A stretch of 64,000 nucleotides of DNA from Candidatus Thiodiazotropha sp. (ex Epidulcina cf. delphinae) (GCA_025656455.1 JAHXHS010000006.1:62001-126000); one strand, 5' to 3'; positions 7,372 through 16,831 are shown, counted from the stretch's first letter. Made by a program: numbers and translations. Notes: generated from the letters alone by a model not told the origin.

Positions 7372-8537
7372 CGGGCATCCTCCCGGCTCATTGCCTGACG
7401 TCTCGCCTGCAGATCGCGCAGAGAGGCTGAAATATCCGGCAACGCCGGCGCTATCTGCCTGTCCGCCAATCCCTGGAGTTGGTCTCGAAACCCGCTGACA
7501 CCCGGATCCGCCACCTCGAAGTAGCCCTCCACCCATTCAGCCGCGGCCTGCAGATTCTCCCTGTAGAGCGGCTGATTCCGTCCCATCAGCGCTGCCTTGG
7601 CGGTCTCCAGCTTGAGGCGCAGATTCTGCATCAGGAAGTAACGCTGCTCCGGGGGCAGCATGGCGCTGACTGGACGATCGTGATGACGGATCACCATCAT
7701 CGACTTGAAACCTTGCCACAGGTCGTCCAATAGCTGGGCAAGATCGAACCCCTGGCGTTCGGCCAGCGCCGCTGTATCGGCAGCCTCTCTCTGGGCAGGG
7801 ATTTGCACGACCCCTTCATCGCGCAGCGGGAGCCTCTCCGCCTGGTCGGCGAGGGCCGTCAATTCGGCGCTGACGCCGGCGGTATCGATCTCGGGTAGCG
7901 CAGTCAATCGGGTGATCTCCCCGGCAAGGGTCTCTCGCACCTCGGCCCATCCGGGATCACCGCTGGCATTCAGCCGCTCATCGGCCGCTTTCAAGGCCTC
8001 CAGGGCGGTTGCGTGATCACCCATCAGCGTCAGCCGGTGGTTGGCTACGCGCATCAAATATTCCGCCTCGGCGACACGCCACTCTCCCTCCCTGCCCCCC
8101 AGCCGGGTCTGGATTTCAGAGAGTGAGCGGTAGAGCTGGGTCCCCTGCTGGCGTGATGCCTCTTTCTCCTTCATGAGTTGATCGGCCAGGTCCGCGAAGG
8201 CTTCCTGCTGGGAGACCATCGCCTGCTGCTGCTGTTCCAGCGCCTGTTGCGACTGCTGCAGCCTCTGCCCGAAGCTTATCTGCTCCTGATTGGCCCGCTG
8301 CAAGGCATCGTTGAGCGCCGTCAGGGTCTGTTTCATGTCGGCCCAGTAGCGATAGCCGAACAGCAGTCCGACGGCGACGGCCAACAACGCCGCGAAGGCT
8401 AGCCCTATAGCCAGCCTGGGGGAGCGATTGCGGCCTTTCGGCTCATTGAGGCGTTCGACCTCGCCTTCAATGGCATCCTCGAAGTCTGCCTCTTTGTCGG
8501 ACTGATTCTGCCCGGATTGGTGCTCTTTTTCGCTCAT
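7368..8537 (-). CDS. hemX: HemX, membrane-anchored tetrapyrrole operon protein
   Basis: It encodes 389 residues. It has an acidic cytoplasmic N-terminus, a single transmembrane helix near 42-62 (LAIGLAFAALLAVAVGLLFG), then a glutamine-rich coiled coil (about 70-140) and a helical periplasmic domain. It matches the HemX family often annotated as uroporphyrinogen-III C-methyltransferase, although it lacks the methyltransferase fold; a scaffold role is more likely. The chosen start (MSEKEHQ) follows an in-frame ATG at 8570 and the longest frame at 8591; none has a strong ribosome-binding site. It lies between hemD and hemY, with a 4-bp overlap to hemY. Confidence 0.88.
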   Translation of the reverse strand: MSEKEHQSGQNQSDKEADFEDAIEGEVERLNEPKGRNRSPRLAIGLAFAALLAVAVGLLFGYRYWADMKQTLTALNDALQRANQEQISFGQRLQQSQQALEQQQQAMVSQQEAFADLADQLMKEKEASRQQGTQLYRSLSEIQTRLGGREGEWRVAEAEYLMRVANHRLTLMGDHATALEALKAADERLNASGDPGWAEVRETLAGEITRLTALPEIDTAGVSAELTALADQAERLPLRDEGVVQIPAQREAADTAALAERQGFDLAQLLDDLWQGFKSMMVIRHHDRPVSAMLPPEQRYFLMQNLRLKLETAKAALMGRNQPLYRENLQAAAEWVEGYFEVADPGVSGFRDQLQGLADRQIAPALPDISASLRDLQARRQAMSREDAR

Positions 8538-8670
8538 GGCTCTACTTTGTTTACTCCGCGCCTCTCCCATGCGTCCGCTATCGCGCTCCACAGCTCGAGG
8601 ACAACCGCTGACACCGGGACAGCCATCTCCCGCCTGAATCCGTGGCTACCCGTTTATCTTATCGCTTTTT

Positions 8671-9450
8671 TCAACCCTTGGCCGCCTCAGGGAAGCCTTC
8701 GCTCCAATCGCGAATGGCCTTCATTACCGACTCGTCATCGGCGCCCGCCGCCAACAGAACGCTTTTGAACCCCTGCCGCTGTGCGGCAATACGCATCCGC
8801 TCGCTGATAACCAGCAGCGGGGTCTGTCGCAACAGCGGCCAACCCCGCTCTCCCAGCATTGCAATCAGGTTATGCAGCACCTCGCTGCTGGTCGCCGTCA
8901 CCAGAGCGATCCGCTGGGCCCAGTTCGACAGTAACGGGGCAGGGTCGGTCTGCGGTCTGGTCCGCCGATAGACTTCAGCATAACCTACTTCGGCGCCTCT
9001 CGCCCGCAGGGTGTCGCCCAACAGTTGCCGCCCACCCTCGCCGCGCACGATCAGCACTTGTTGCCCACTCAATCGCTGCAGCGGCGTCAGCATCAGCAGA
9101 CCTTCACTGTCGTAGCGTTGCTCAGGCAACAGATCGATACCATAGCCTGACTCGCGTAAAGCCATCGCCGTGGCCTGTCCCACGGCCCCGAACAGGGCGG
9201 CCTGCAGACGTTCTGTCGGGATCAGCCGCAGGGCGTGGTGCACGGCGTTGGGGCTGACGAAAATCATCACATCCCAGGGCTGGCGCAGCAGTCTGCGGAC
9301 CGGCTCAGGGGTAGCGCAGGATCGGATCTCCAGCGCCGGAAAAAGCACCGCTCTCCCATGACAGGCATGGATCAATCGTGACAGGCCTTCAGCCTGGTGG
9401 GCCGCCCGGGTCACCAGGATGCCTCTACCCTTCAGGTCACAGTCCGCCAT
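8671..9450 (-). CDS. hemD: Uroporphyrinogen-III synthase
   Basis: It encodes 259 residues and catalyses cyclisation and D-ring inversion of hydroxymethylbilane to uroporphyrinogen III. It opens with GRGILVTRAAHQAEGL, contains VSPNAVHHAL and the later LVTATSSEVLHNLI, which are the two half-domain signatures of HemD. The start at 9450 was chosen for its GAGGT ribosome-binding site; an ATG at 9486, six bases after hemC, is also possible and would add 12 residues. It is translated within the hemC-hemD-hemX-hemY cluster. Confidence 0.92.
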   Translation of the reverse strand: MADCDLKGRGILVTRAAHQAEGLSRLIHACHGRAVLFPALEIRSCATPEPVRRLLRQPWDVMIFVSPNAVHHALRLIPTERLQAALFGAVGQATAMALRESGYGIDLLPEQRYDSEGLLMLTPLQRLSGQQVLIVRGEGGRQLLGDTLRARGAEVGYAEVYRRTRPQTDPAPLLSNWAQRIALVTATSSEVLHNLIAMLGERGWPLLRQTPLLVISERMRIAAQRQGFKSVLLAAGADDESVMKAIRDWSEGFPEAAKG

Positions 9451-9492
9451 GGATACCTCAATGTCACCCGTGCCTGTCACCGGCATCGGGCT

Positions 9493-10422
9493 TTACCTGA
9501 TCTCGTAGAGCGCCTGCAAAATGTTATCCGCGCCCCACTCCAACAGACGTTCAGCCAACCCCTTCCCCATGGCGGCCGCCTCTTCAGGAGTGCCCTCAAC
9601 CTCACCGCGGATAATCTTGCTGCCGTCGGGTTCGCCGACCAACCCGCGCAACCAGAGATTTCCCGACTCCAGCATGGCAAAGCCGGCGATCGGAACCTGA
9701 CACCCCCCGTTCAAGCGGTGGTTCATGGCGCGCTCGGCATGCACGCAGCAGGCGGTCTCTTGGTGGTGAAGCGGTGCGATCAGATCGTTCACCCGCGGAT
9801 CCTCCACCCGGCATTCGATCCCCACCGCTCCCTGGCCGATGGCGGGCAGACTCTGTTCGGGACCGATCAGCGCGGTGATGCGCGCTTCGAAACCCAATCG
9901 CTTCAGGCCGGCAGCAGCAAGAATGATGGCATCGTACTCCCCTTCGTCGAGCTTGCGCAGTCGCGTGTTCACATTTCCGCGCAGAGACTTGATCACCAGA
10001 TCGGGCCGGGTTTCGGCCAGTTGGCTTTGGCGGCGCAGGCTGGAGGTGCCGACGCAGGCGCCCTGAGGCAACTCATCGATCCGCTGGTAGGTGTTGGAGA
10101 CAAAGGCGTCACGCGGGTCCTCCCGCTGCATGATCACGGGCAGATGCAATCCTTCGGGCAGCTCCACCGGCACGTCTTTCATGGAGTGCACGGCTATATC
10201 TGCCTGACCGCTCATCAGACCCTGCTCCAACTCTTTGATAAACAATCCCTTACCACCGATTTTCGCCAGCGGTGTGTCGAGAATTTTATCCCCTTGTGTG
10301 CTCATGCCCAGCAGTTCCACCTGGAGATTCGGATGGGCCTTTTTCAACTCGGCAGCGACATGTTCTGCCTGCCACATGGCCAAGGGGGATTTGCGGGTGG
10401 CGATTCGGATGGTCTCGGACAT
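9493..10422 (-). CDS. hemC: Porphobilinogen deaminase (hydroxymethylbilane synthase)
   Basis: It encodes 309 residues and joins four porphobilinogens into hydroxymethylbilane. Family signatures are [15 protein letters not shown] at the N-terminus, [19 protein letters not shown] and RGNVNTRL. The dipyrromethane cofactor cysteine lies in NGGCQVPI. The start MSETIRI at 10422 has TGAGG upstream and gives the usual N-terminus; the frame extends eight codons further. It is the first hem gene after algR and a cytochrome gene, with a 163-bp upstream gap that may hold its own promoter. Confidence 0.96.
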   Translation of the reverse strand: MSETIRIATRKSPLAMWQAEHVAAELKKAHPNLQVELLGMSTQGDKILDTPLAKIGGKGLFIKELEQGLMSGQADIAVHSMKDVPVELPEGLHLPVIMQREDPRDAFVSNTYQRIDELPQGACVGTSSLRRQSQLAETRPDLVIKSLRGNVNTRLRKLDEGEYDAIILAAAGLKRLGFEARITALIGPEQSLPAIGQGAVGIECRVEDPRVNDLIAPLHHQETACCVHAERAMNHRLNGGCQVPIAGFAMLESGNLWLRGLVGEPDGSKIIRGEVEGTPEEAAAMGKGLAERLLEWGADNILQALYEIR

Positions 10423-10585
10423 GGAAGGCCTCAAAGTTAGCAGCAATGAACAGTGCCGGACGCACCCGGCTGACAGTGATTTTTCTCATTTCGGGGGCCT
10501 ATGCTAAAGCCTGTGGCGGATGTACGCAATTTTCGGCCAGGCGCGAGAGGCTAGTGTAGTGTGGGACGGCAACACCGACACCGAT

Positions 10586-11242
10586 TCAGGGTTTGGCTTT
10601 GCCGTAGTAGTGAACCAACGCTTCCAAGCCCTCAGGGCCCTGCCTGCGCAACAGATTACGCAATTGCTCCGCCATCTCCTCGTCCCCCTGATTGATGCCC
10701 ACCAGGTAGTCCCGAAGGGTCCAGCGCAGGTAGTCCATCCATCGGCCGTGCAGTGGCGGCACACCCTTTTCCGCAGGCCGCGCCAGGTCGCCGTGACAGT
10801 CGCGACAATAACGGCGGTGCAGCATGCGCCCCCGGTCGGCCAGTCGCCAGTCGGTGGTCTGCTTCTGCAAAGGATAGGGCTGGCGGCTGAAGTAGCGGGC
10901 CATGACCCCTATCGCCTTATCGTCGTAGGCTTGCAGCAAACGCCCCATGACCGTGCCGAAACGCCCGCCGTAACGGTAGGCCCGCATCACAGCCTCCAGA
11001 TAGTCCCGCGGCAAACCTGCCAGGGAGGGGATGGCCGGGGATCCGCTGCGACCCTGGGGGCCGTGGCAGGGAAAGCATGGCTGAACCACCAGCGGTACGG
11101 CCTCGGGCCACCTGGCCCCCAGGGCTGCCTGTTCGTCGCAGACGCCGTATGCCGGGATAGCCAACAGAATAATCAGGAAACATCCGGATAGGCATATTGG
11201 TCTGAGTCGTATCTGGCACCAGTGATAGCGAACGATATTCAT
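10586..11242 (-). CDS. Di-haem cytochrome c (c4-type)
   Basis: It encodes 218 residues with a signal peptide (hydrophobic core at about 17-33, AYG cleavage region). Haem sites are CFPCH at 56-60 and CRDCH at 146-150. Features such as IPSLAGLPRDYL and VPPLHGRWMDYL mark the two c4-like halves. It is a periplasmic electron carrier. It sits between algR and hemC, breaking an arrangement that is contiguous in pseudomonads. The ATG at 11242 was preferred over the ATG at 11272 because AAAGAA precedes it, but the choice is not firm. Confidence 0.88.
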   Translation of the reverse strand: MNIVRYHWCQIRLRPICLSGCFLIILLAIPAYGVCDEQAALGARWPEAVPLVVQPCFPCHGPQGRSGSPAIPSLAGLPRDYLEAVMRAYRYGGRFGTVMGRLLQAYDDKAIGVMARYFSRQPYPLQKQTTDWRLADRGRMLHRRYCRDCHGDLARPAEKGVPPLHGRWMDYLRWTLRDYLVGINQGDEEMAEQLRNLLRRQGPEGLEALVHYYGKAKP

Positions 11243-11253
11243 AAACAGTTCTT

Positions 11254-11360
11254 TATAACGCAAAGTGCGCAAAGAAGCGCAATGAACGCAGAGTTAATAG
11301 ATTGATATATATATAACATTCTTTGCGTTCTTTGCGTTCCATGGCGATCTTTGCGTTATA
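11254..11360. repeat. Inverted array of ACGCAAAG / CTTTGCGT units
   Basis: TATAACGCAAAG at 11254-11265 is mirrored by CTTTGCGTTATA at 11349-11360. Between them lie further GCGCAAAG, GCGCAATG and ACGCAG units on the left and two more CTTTGCGTT units on the right, with a TATATATATA centre. It fills the gap between algR and the cytochrome gene. Similar CTTTGCG iterations are common in intergenic DNA of many proteobacteria; their role is unknown. It overlaps the likely promoter area of the cytochrome gene. Confidence 0.6.
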
Positions 11361-11364
11361 TTTT

Positions 11365-11377
11365 TTAGGGCCTGTTA
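11365..11377 (+). repeat. 13-mer TTAGGGCCTGTTA, copy 1
   Basis: It is identical to 16062-16074. It lies between the CTTTGCG array and the 3' end of algR, next to a T-arm-like stretch (see rejected observations). Confidence 0.45.
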
Positions 11378-11399
11378 ACACGAACCGGATTCGAACCCG

Positions 11400-12128
11400 T
11401 CATCCCCCCCGCAATATCCGCCTCACTTCAGGCAGATGACGCCTGCTGACCTCCAGGGTCTCCTCGCAACCGCGCATGACCACCCTGGGAATACCGTCCC
11501 GCCCCTTCTCCAGACCCGACAGGCGCCGGCGCGCTACCAGTGCATTGCGGTGAATCCGTATCAGCCAATCGCCAAAACGCTCCTGCAAGCCCTTCAGGCT
11601 CTCCTCCAGCAACAACTCGCCCTCGGTATGGCGGGCCAGCACATACTTGGAATCGGCGCGCAGATAGATCACCTGGTCCAAGGGAACGGTCTTCAGCCCG
11701 CCCCGGTAACTGGCATGGAGCTGCGGCACCGCTTTCTCAGCGGTTGCCGCCGCTGCAAGCTGGCTACGGGTAAGCCGCTGACAGCGCTGAAGGGCCGCCA
11801 ACAGGCGATCCCGCCGCACCGGTTTCAACAAATAGTCCTGCGCCGCCGACTCGAAGGCCTGTAATGCATGCTCCTCATAGGCGGTGGTAAAGATCACGGC
11901 CGGCGGATGCTCGCTCTCCGCCATTTGGCGGGCGGCCTCCAGCCCATCCATGCCCGGCATGCGGATATCCATCAATACCAGGTCCGCCCCAAGCCGTTTC
12001 ATCTGCCGCAGGGCCTGGTCGCCGCTGGCGGCCTCACCGGCCAGCCGATACGGCGCCCCCAGCTCTTCGATCAGCGCCGCCAATCGCTGCCGGGCCAGGG
12101 CTTCGTCATCCACCACCAGTATCCTCAC
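11400..12128 (-). CDS. algR: LytTR-family response regulator (AlgR-like)
   Basis: It encodes 242 residues. The receiver domain occupies residues 1-120, with the acidic pocket VVDDEA, the phospho-acceptor D54 in LMDIRMPGMDG and a conserved lysine in YLLKPVR. A LytTR DNA-binding domain follows (about 140-240; YLRADSKYVLARH, IHRNALVARR). In pseudomonads AlgR controls type IV pili, alginate and virulence. The divergent algZ-argH neighbours and the downstream hemCD genes match that locus, so orthology is likely. It starts 22 bp after algZ and is probably co-transcribed. Confidence 0.92.
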   Translation of the reverse strand: MRILVVDDEALARQRLAALIEELGAPYRLAGEAASGDQALRQMKRLGADLVLMDIRMPGMDGLEAARQMAESEHPPAVIFTTAYEEHALQAFESAAQDYLLKPVRRDRLLAALQRCQRLTRSQLAAAATAEKAVPQLHASYRGGLKTVPLDQVIYLRADSKYVLARHTEGELLLEESLKGLQERFGDWLIRIHRNALVARRRLSGLEKGRDGIPRVVMRGCEETLEVSRRHLPEVRRILRGG

Positions 12129-12150
12129 CTTCCCTTACCCCCTGTCGTCA

Positions 12151-13230
12151 CTATTCCCACCAGGGATGGGGAATCACCAGCCGTACCTGGTGATCCCCTT
12201 CCACATTCGATTCCGTCAGGCTTGCCTCCATATCGAACACCCCGGCTAGACGGGCGCGGATATTCTCCAGGGCCATTTGATTCCCCTGGCGATGGCTGCT
12301 TTCGCCCGCTTTCGGCAGGGTATTGCGGATACTCAGGTTGATCCGCTTGCGCCGGTAGTGCCCGGTGATGGTAATCGTCCCCCCCTCGCTGGCCGGTTCT
12401 ATGCCGTGATAGACCGCGTTCTCCAACAAGGGCTGCAGGATCAGGGGAGGAATCATCGCTTGCTCCGGCAGATCATTGAGATCCCACACCAGGGTGAGCC
12501 GATCCCCCAACCGATAGTGTTCGATGCTCAGATACTGGCGCGCAAGCTCCAGTTCCCGGCCCAGGGTGGAGGGTCGGCTGGCATCCCCCAGGGAGACCCT
12601 GAAAAGATCGGCCAGATCCTCCACCACCGCCTCCGCCAGCTTGGGATCGCTATGGGTGAGGCTGGCAATGGTATTCATACTGTTGAACAGGAAATGGGGA
12701 CGTATCCGCGAATGGAGGGCCTGTAAGCGAGCGCTGTTCTCCGCCTCTTCCTGGCGCCGCCACAGGTGTTGAAGATAGAGATAGTGCAGCACCAGTACAC
12801 CGACGATCGCGCTGATCCCCAACGAACGCCACAGCAGACCGCTGGGATCATCGGGCAGCACGGCGAGGGCCAATCCCCTGTCCAGCCAGGCCACCAGCAA
12901 CAGGATCAGCAGGGTCATCCCCATCAGGATCAGAAAGGCGGCGAGACCGGCCCATTGATTTCCCACACGGCACAGCTGTTCGCGCAAAAGACAGAGCACC
13001 CCGGCAGAGCACAAACCGATCCACTGCACCAGCAAGGATATCGGGCTCAGGGCATCGAAAAAATCCACCAATCGCTCTACCGCGGCCAAGGTCAGCAGGA
13101 TTGCCAACAGCTCACCGATGACAACCACGGCAAAGACCGCGCGAAGGGCACAGAAGTTGGGTAAAAAAATCACCTTTCCGACTGGAACCGGCGTCCGCTT
13201 GCGCTCCGCTTGTCTCTCACTCTGCTGCAT
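12151..13230 (-). CDS. algZ: LytS/YehU-type sensor histidine kinase (AlgZ/FimS-like)
   Basis: It encodes 359 residues. Four hydrophobic helices fall within about residues 28-155. A His_kinase (PF06580-type) domain follows, with RIRPHFLFNSMNTIA around H179, then an ATPase domain (PLLENAVYHGIE, N-box, and GNQMALENIRARL). Family members phosphorylate LytTR regulators; the partner here is the adjacent AlgR-like protein. The gene is divergent from argH with only 54 bp between the starts, so the two promoters must overlap. No periplasmic sensor domain is present, so the signal is probably membrane-linked. Confidence 0.92.
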   Translation of the reverse strand: MQQSERQAERKRTPVPVGKVIFLPNFCALRAVFAVVVIGELLAILLTLAAVERLVDFFDALSPISLLVQWIGLCSAGVLCLLREQLCRVGNQWAGLAAFLILMGMTLLILLLVAWLDRGLALAVLPDDPSGLLWRSLGISAIVGVLVLHYLYLQHLWRRQEEAENSARLQALHSRIRPHFLFNSMNTIASLTHSDPKLAEAVVEDLADLFRVSLGDASRPSTLGRELELARQYLSIEHYRLGDRLTLVWDLNDLPEQAMIPPLILQPLLENAVYHGIEPASEGGTITITGHYRRKRINLSIRNTLPKAGESSHRQGNQMALENIRARLAGVFDMEASLTESNVEGDHQVRLVIPHPWWE

Positions 13231-13284
13231 TCACCCACCGCCTGCTATAATCCGGCCTGCCTTTCAATTTCAGGATAGTCCTAC

Positions 13285-14679
13285 ATGAGCGACAGTCACG
13301 CGCCCGCGAAACTCTGGTCAGGCCGCTTCAACGAACCCACCGACGCCTTTGTCGAGGCCTTCACCGCGTCGGTCGAGTTTGATCAACGACTCTACCAGTA
13401 TGACATCCAAGGCTCCATCGCCCATGCCACCATGCTGGCCGGCCAGGGGATCCTCAGCGACGCCGAGCGTGACGCCATCGTGCAGGGCCTGGAGCAGATC
13501 CGCAAACGCATCGAGAACGGCGACTTCGCCTGGTCGGTGGCCTTGGAAGACGTGCATATGAACGTCGAATCGGCCCTCACCGAGGCTATCGGCGATGCCG
13601 GCAAAAAACTTCACACCGGACGCTCTCGCAACGATCAGGTGGCCACTGACATCCGGCTTTGGTTGCGAGACGAGATAGCGGCCATCCGCACCGCCATCCT
13701 ACGCCTGCAAGCCGCGTTGCTGGATAAGGCTGAATTGGAGACCGAGACCGTCCTACCGGGCTTCACCCATCTGCAAACCGCTCAGCCCGTCACTTTCGGC
13801 CACCACCTGATGGCTTGGTTCGAGATGCTCGAACGCGACCGGGAGCGCCTGGCCGACTGCAACAGCCGGGTCAATGTCATGCCCCTGGGCGCCGCTGCCC
13901 TGGCTGGCACCACTTACCCCATCGACCGTCACCGCACCGCCGAGCTGTTGGGCTTCTCGCGCCCGGCGGAGAACTCTCTCGACGCCGTCTCCGACCGGGA
14001 CTTCGCCATCGAGTTTAGCGCTGCCGCCAGTATCCTGATGATGCATCTGTCGCGTTTCTCGGAAGAGCTGATCATCTGGTCATCCGCCCAATTCGGGTTT
14101 ATCGAACTCTCCGACGGTTTCTGCACCGGCTCATCGATCATGCCGCAGAAGAAGAATCCCGATGTGCCGGAGCTGATTCGCGGCAAGACAGGGCGCATTT
14201 TCGGCCATCTTATGGCTCTGCTGACGCTGATGAAGAGCCAGCCCCTGGCCTATAACAAGGACAATCAAGAGGACAAGGAGCCCCTTTTCGACACCGTGGA
14301 CAACCTGAAGGGCTCGCTGAAGGTCTTCGCCGACATGGTGCCCGCCATTACCTGCCGTAAGGAGGCCATGCGTCAGGCGACCATGCAAGGCTTCGCTACC
14401 GCCACCGACCTGGCCGACTATCTGGTACGCAAGGGCATCCCGTTTCGTGACGCCCACGAAGTGGTGGGCAGGGCAGTCGCCTTCGGCGTCGCTGAAGGGC
14501 GAGACCTTTCCGAGATGAGTCTGCAGGAATTGCAGGGGTTCTCGAAGGCGATTGAAGCAGATGCCTTCGAAATACTCACGCTTGAGGGCTCGCTCGCTGC
14601 TCGAGACCATATCGGCGGCACTGCCCCGAACCAGGTACGGGCCGCCATCGCCAGGGCCAGGGAGCGCCTTGGGTCGTGA
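13285..14679 (+). CDS. argH: Argininosuccinate lyase
   Basis: It encodes 464 residues, the usual length, and catalyses the last step of arginine synthesis, argininosuccinate to arginine plus fumarate. Signatures are [28 protein letters not shown], the helix [14 protein letters not shown] and the superfamily loop [12 protein letters not shown] at about 282-293 with the catalytic serine. The start ATG at 13285 has CAGGAT upstream at about 12 nt. The position divergent to algZ is conserved in pseudomonads. Confidence 0.97.
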   Translation: MSDSHAPAKLWSGRFNEPTDAFVEAFTASVEFDQRLYQYDIQGSIAHATMLAGQGILSDAERDAIVQGLEQIRKRIENGDFAWSVALEDVHMNVESALTEAIGDAGKKLHTGRSRNDQVATDIRLWLRDEIAAIRTAILRLQAALLDKAELETETVLPGFTHLQTAQPVTFGHHLMAWFEMLERDRERLADCNSRVNVMPLGAAALAGTTYPIDRHRTAELLGFSRPAENSLDAVSDRDFAIEFSAAASILMMHLSRFSEELIIWSSAQFGFIELSDGFCTGSSIMPQKKNPDVPELIRGKTGRIFGHLMALLTLMKSQPLAYNKDNQEDKEPLFDTVDNLKGSLKVFADMVPAITCRKEAMRQATMQGFATATDLADYLVRKGIPFRDAHEVVGRAVAFGVAEGRDLSEMSLQELQGFSKAIEADAFEILTLEGSLAARDHIGGTAPNQVRAAIARARERLGS

Positions 14680-14686
14680 CTTCAGG

Positions 14687-15055
14687 ATGATCCAGCTTCA
14701 CCATGTCAGCCTGGTTGTCGCCGACACCCAGCGCTCGCTCGCGTTCTACGTGGGTCTGTTGGGATTGGAGATCGACCCGTCTCGCCCCGACCTGGGTTTC
14801 CCCGGGGCCTGGCTGAATGTGGGGGATCGACAGATACATCTGCTTGAACTGGCCAATTCCGACCCCCTCGAGGGGCGACCCAAGCATGGCGGGCGGGACC
14901 GTCACATCGCCCTTATCACGGATGATCTTACCGCCATGCGCGCCAAACTCGATCGCACAGGCATCGAATACACCCTCAGCCGTTCAGGGCGACAGGCCCT
15001 GTTCTGCCGCGACCCGGATCAGAATGCGGTTGAACTTATCGCTGCCTCGGGATAG
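14687..15055 (+). CDS. VOC/glyoxalase-superfamily protein
   Basis: It encodes 122 residues, one double beta-alpha-beta-beta-beta module. Likely metal ligands are the histidine in LHHVSLVV near residue 5, HIALIT in the second half and the glutamate in NAVELIAA near the end, as in vicinal-oxygen-chelate enzymes. The substrate is unknown; members include glyoxalase I, fosfomycin-resistance proteins and dioxygenases. The start was set at the ATG just after argH (7 bp gap, TTCAGG upstream) because earlier frame is shared with argH. Probably co-transcribed with argH. Confidence 0.85.
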   Translation: MIQLHHVSLVVADTQRSLAFYVGLLGLEIDPSRPDLGFPGAWLNVGDRQIHLLELANSDPLEGRPKHGGRDRHIALITDDLTAMRAKLDRTGIEYTLSRSGRQALFCRDPDQNAVELIAASG

Positions 15056-15111
15056 TCGATAGTCCACAACACAAGCGTGGTGTATCATACTGAAATCAGT
15101 GGCCCGACCCC

Positions 15112-16065
15112 ATGGAACAGGCAACCTTTTTACATCACAAGACCAGGAACACGCTTCAGTCGCTCCTGCTGATCCTCAGCCTGGCCGGTCTTTGCGCCTG
15201 GCTGGCCTGGTTCCTTGGCGGCATACCCCTGGCCATGGCCACCGGTGCTGTGATTCTTTTTACCTACCGGCTCAATCCCGTGGCCTCTCCTGAATTGGCC
15301 ATGCGCCTGTTTCGCGCCCGTCGGCTGTCACCCCGTGAGATACCTGCCCTCTACCAATTGGTGGCGCAGCTCAGCCAGCGCGCCGGGCTGGCGGCGGCTC
15401 CATCACTCTTCTATCTCCCTTCGGATGTGATGAACGCCTTCACCACCGGCACCCGCAAGGAGGCTGCCATCGCACTCTCAGATGGCTTGCTGCGGCGTAT
15501 GCAGTGGCGGGAACTGGCTGGTGTGTTGGCCCATGAGCTGATCCATGTAGCCAACCAAGATACACGGCTGATGGCCTTTGCCGATCTCACCAGCCGCATC
15601 ACCGGTTTTCTCTCCATCGTCGGCCAGTTGCTGTTATTGATCAATCTTCCGTTGCTGTTCTTCGGCCAGGCCACCCTGCCATGGCAGCCCATTCTGCTGA
15701 TGCTGGCTGCGCCGACCCTCAGCGCCCTGGCGCAACTCGCACTCTCGCGCAATCGTGAGTATGAGGCCGACCTGGGGGCCGCGGAGTTGACCGGCGACCC
15801 CCTGGGATTGGCGTCCGCGCTCAATAAACTCGAATCGCCGCGCCACCGATTGATCGAGCGGCTGCTCCATCCCGGCCCGCGCATCCCCGATCCCTCCCTG
15901 TTGCGCAGTCACCCGCCGACCGAGGAGCGGGTGCAGCGCTTACTGGCGCTCACGCACCAGACCCCATCCACCAGCGGGGTAATTGTGTCGCCACGGGACA
16001 TGGGTCATCTCCTTGCGCACAAACCCTATCGACCCCGCTGGCACCGGAATGGGATGTGGTATTAG
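15112..16065 (+). CDS. M48-family membrane zinc metalloprotease (HtpX-like)
   Basis: It encodes 317 residues. Two transmembrane helices lie near the N-terminus (about 20-55), followed by the catalytic HELIH at 141-145, two more hydrophobic helices (about 165-215) and the downstream glutamate in NREYEADLGAAELTGDP. This is the architecture of HtpX/Ste24-like proteases that degrade misfolded membrane proteins. Sequence around the active site is closer to the M48B group than to E. coli HtpX itself, so the gene symbol is left out. Its stop codon is part of a TTAGGGCCTGTTA repeat. Confidence 0.9.
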   Translation: MEQATFLHHKTRNTLQSLLLILSLAGLCAWLAWFLGGIPLAMATGAVILFTYRLNPVASPELAMRLFRARRLSPREIPALYQLVAQLSQRAGLAAAPSLFYLPSDVMNAFTTGTRKEAAIALSDGLLRRMQWRELAGVLAHELIHVANQDTRLMAFADLTSRITGFLSIVGQLLLLINLPLLFFGQATLPWQPILLMLAAPTLSALAQLALSRNREYEADLGAAELTGDPLGLASALNKLESPRHRLIERLLHPGPRIPDPSLLRSHPPTEERVQRLLALTHQTPSTSGVIVSPRDMGHLLAHKPYRPRWHRNGMWY

Positions 16066-16074
16066 GGCCTGTTA
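16062..16074 (+). repeat. 13-mer TTAGGGCCTGTTA, copy 2
   Basis: It is identical to 11365-11377, which follows algR. This copy overlaps the stop codon of the M48 protease gene. A 13-base exact match is unlikely by chance at two gene ends, and the sequence looks like the end of a decayed repeat. Confidence 0.45.
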
Positions 16075-16181
16075 GCCGGTATCGGTGGGGCTATCTTGGT
16101 GAGCGTCGCTTTTCACCGTATGATCTCAGCATCGAGATAGAACCATATGCGTTAATTCGCGTTCATTACAAGTGAATCAAG

Positions 16182-16538
16182 ATGCCCAAAGACAGCCTGG
16201 ATAGCCTCAATACCCGATTAAAGGCCTTTGCCCAAACCCGCGACTGGGAGCAGTTCCACAACCCGAAGAACCTCACTATGGCGATGATTGCCGAGTGTGC
16301 GGAACTGGTGGAGCACTTCCAATGGCTGACCCCTGAACAGAGCATGAACCTGTCTGAGGAGAAACAGGAGGCGGTTGCCCTGGAGATGGCCGATATCCTG
16401 ATCTACCTGATCCGATGCGCAGAAAGACTGGACATCGACTTGATTGAGGCCGTTGAACGTAAAATCGCCATCAACGAGGCCCGCTATCCGACCGAGAAGG
16501 TCTTCGGCGACGCCCGGCGCGCCTCGGAATATGACTGA
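16182..16538 (+). CDS. MazG-like nucleotide pyrophosphohydrolase
   Basis: It encodes 118 residues. It shows the all-alpha NTP pyrophosphatase signature: EWxxFHNPKNLxMAM (WEQFHNPKNLTMAMIAE), ECAELVEHFQW and EMADILIYLIRCAERLDID, with the acidic residues that hold magnesium. It is similar to RS21-C6/dCTPase-type MazG-like proteins, which hydrolyse non-canonical dNTPs to dNMP and pyrophosphate (house-cleaning). It is a single gene with no obvious operon partner. The ribosome-binding site is weak. Confidence 0.88.
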   Translation: MPKDSLDSLNTRLKAFAQTRDWEQFHNPKNLTMAMIAECAELVEHFQWLTPEQSMNLSEEKQEAVALEMADILIYLIRCAERLDIDLIEAVERKIAINEARYPTEKVFGDARRASEYD

Positions 16539-16660
16539 AAGCAGGCTATCGAACATTGTTTAGGGGGTTTCCCCATTCTTTATAGGGTGGAGTCGAAACT
16601 CAACAGGCGCTATCTTTATAAAAACCCTTACATCAACTCAGTAATCGATAGGGAGTAACG

Positions 16661-16831
16661 ATGAAAAAGTACCAGTGTATTGTTTGCGGATTTGTCTATG
16701 ACGAGGCCAATGGAATGCCCGACGAGGGCATTGCCGCCGGTACCCGTTGGGTTGATATCCCGGATGATTGGGATTGTCCTGAATGCGGCGTCAGTAAGTC
16801 CGATTTCGAAATGGTCGAAATGGTTGCCTAA
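16661..16831 (+). CDS. rubA: Rubredoxin
   Basis: This small gene encodes 56 residues. The four iron ligands are C6 and C9 (CIVCG) and C39 and C42 (CPECG), with the conserved aromatic core residues of rubredoxin: Y4, Y13, W30 and W37. The ATG at 16661 has GGGAG six bases upstream. Rubredoxin carries single electrons in the cytoplasm, for example to alkane hydroxylases or, in microaerophiles, to oxygen- and superoxide-reducing proteins. The rubredoxin-reductase-like gene 345 bp downstream is the likely donor. No alkane hydroxylase is visible in the window. Confidence 0.96.
   Translation: MKKYQCIVCGFVYDEANGMPDEGIAAGTRWVDIPDDWDCPECGVSKSDFEMVEMVA

Noticed and set aside
11379..11399. T-arm-like stretch of a tRNA (minus strand GGGTTCGAATCC) after algR
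   Set aside because: The T-loop consensus is present, but one stem pair fails and the rest of a tRNA would lie inside algR coding sequence. A tRNA 3'-end remnant or att-like scar is possible but cannot be supported.
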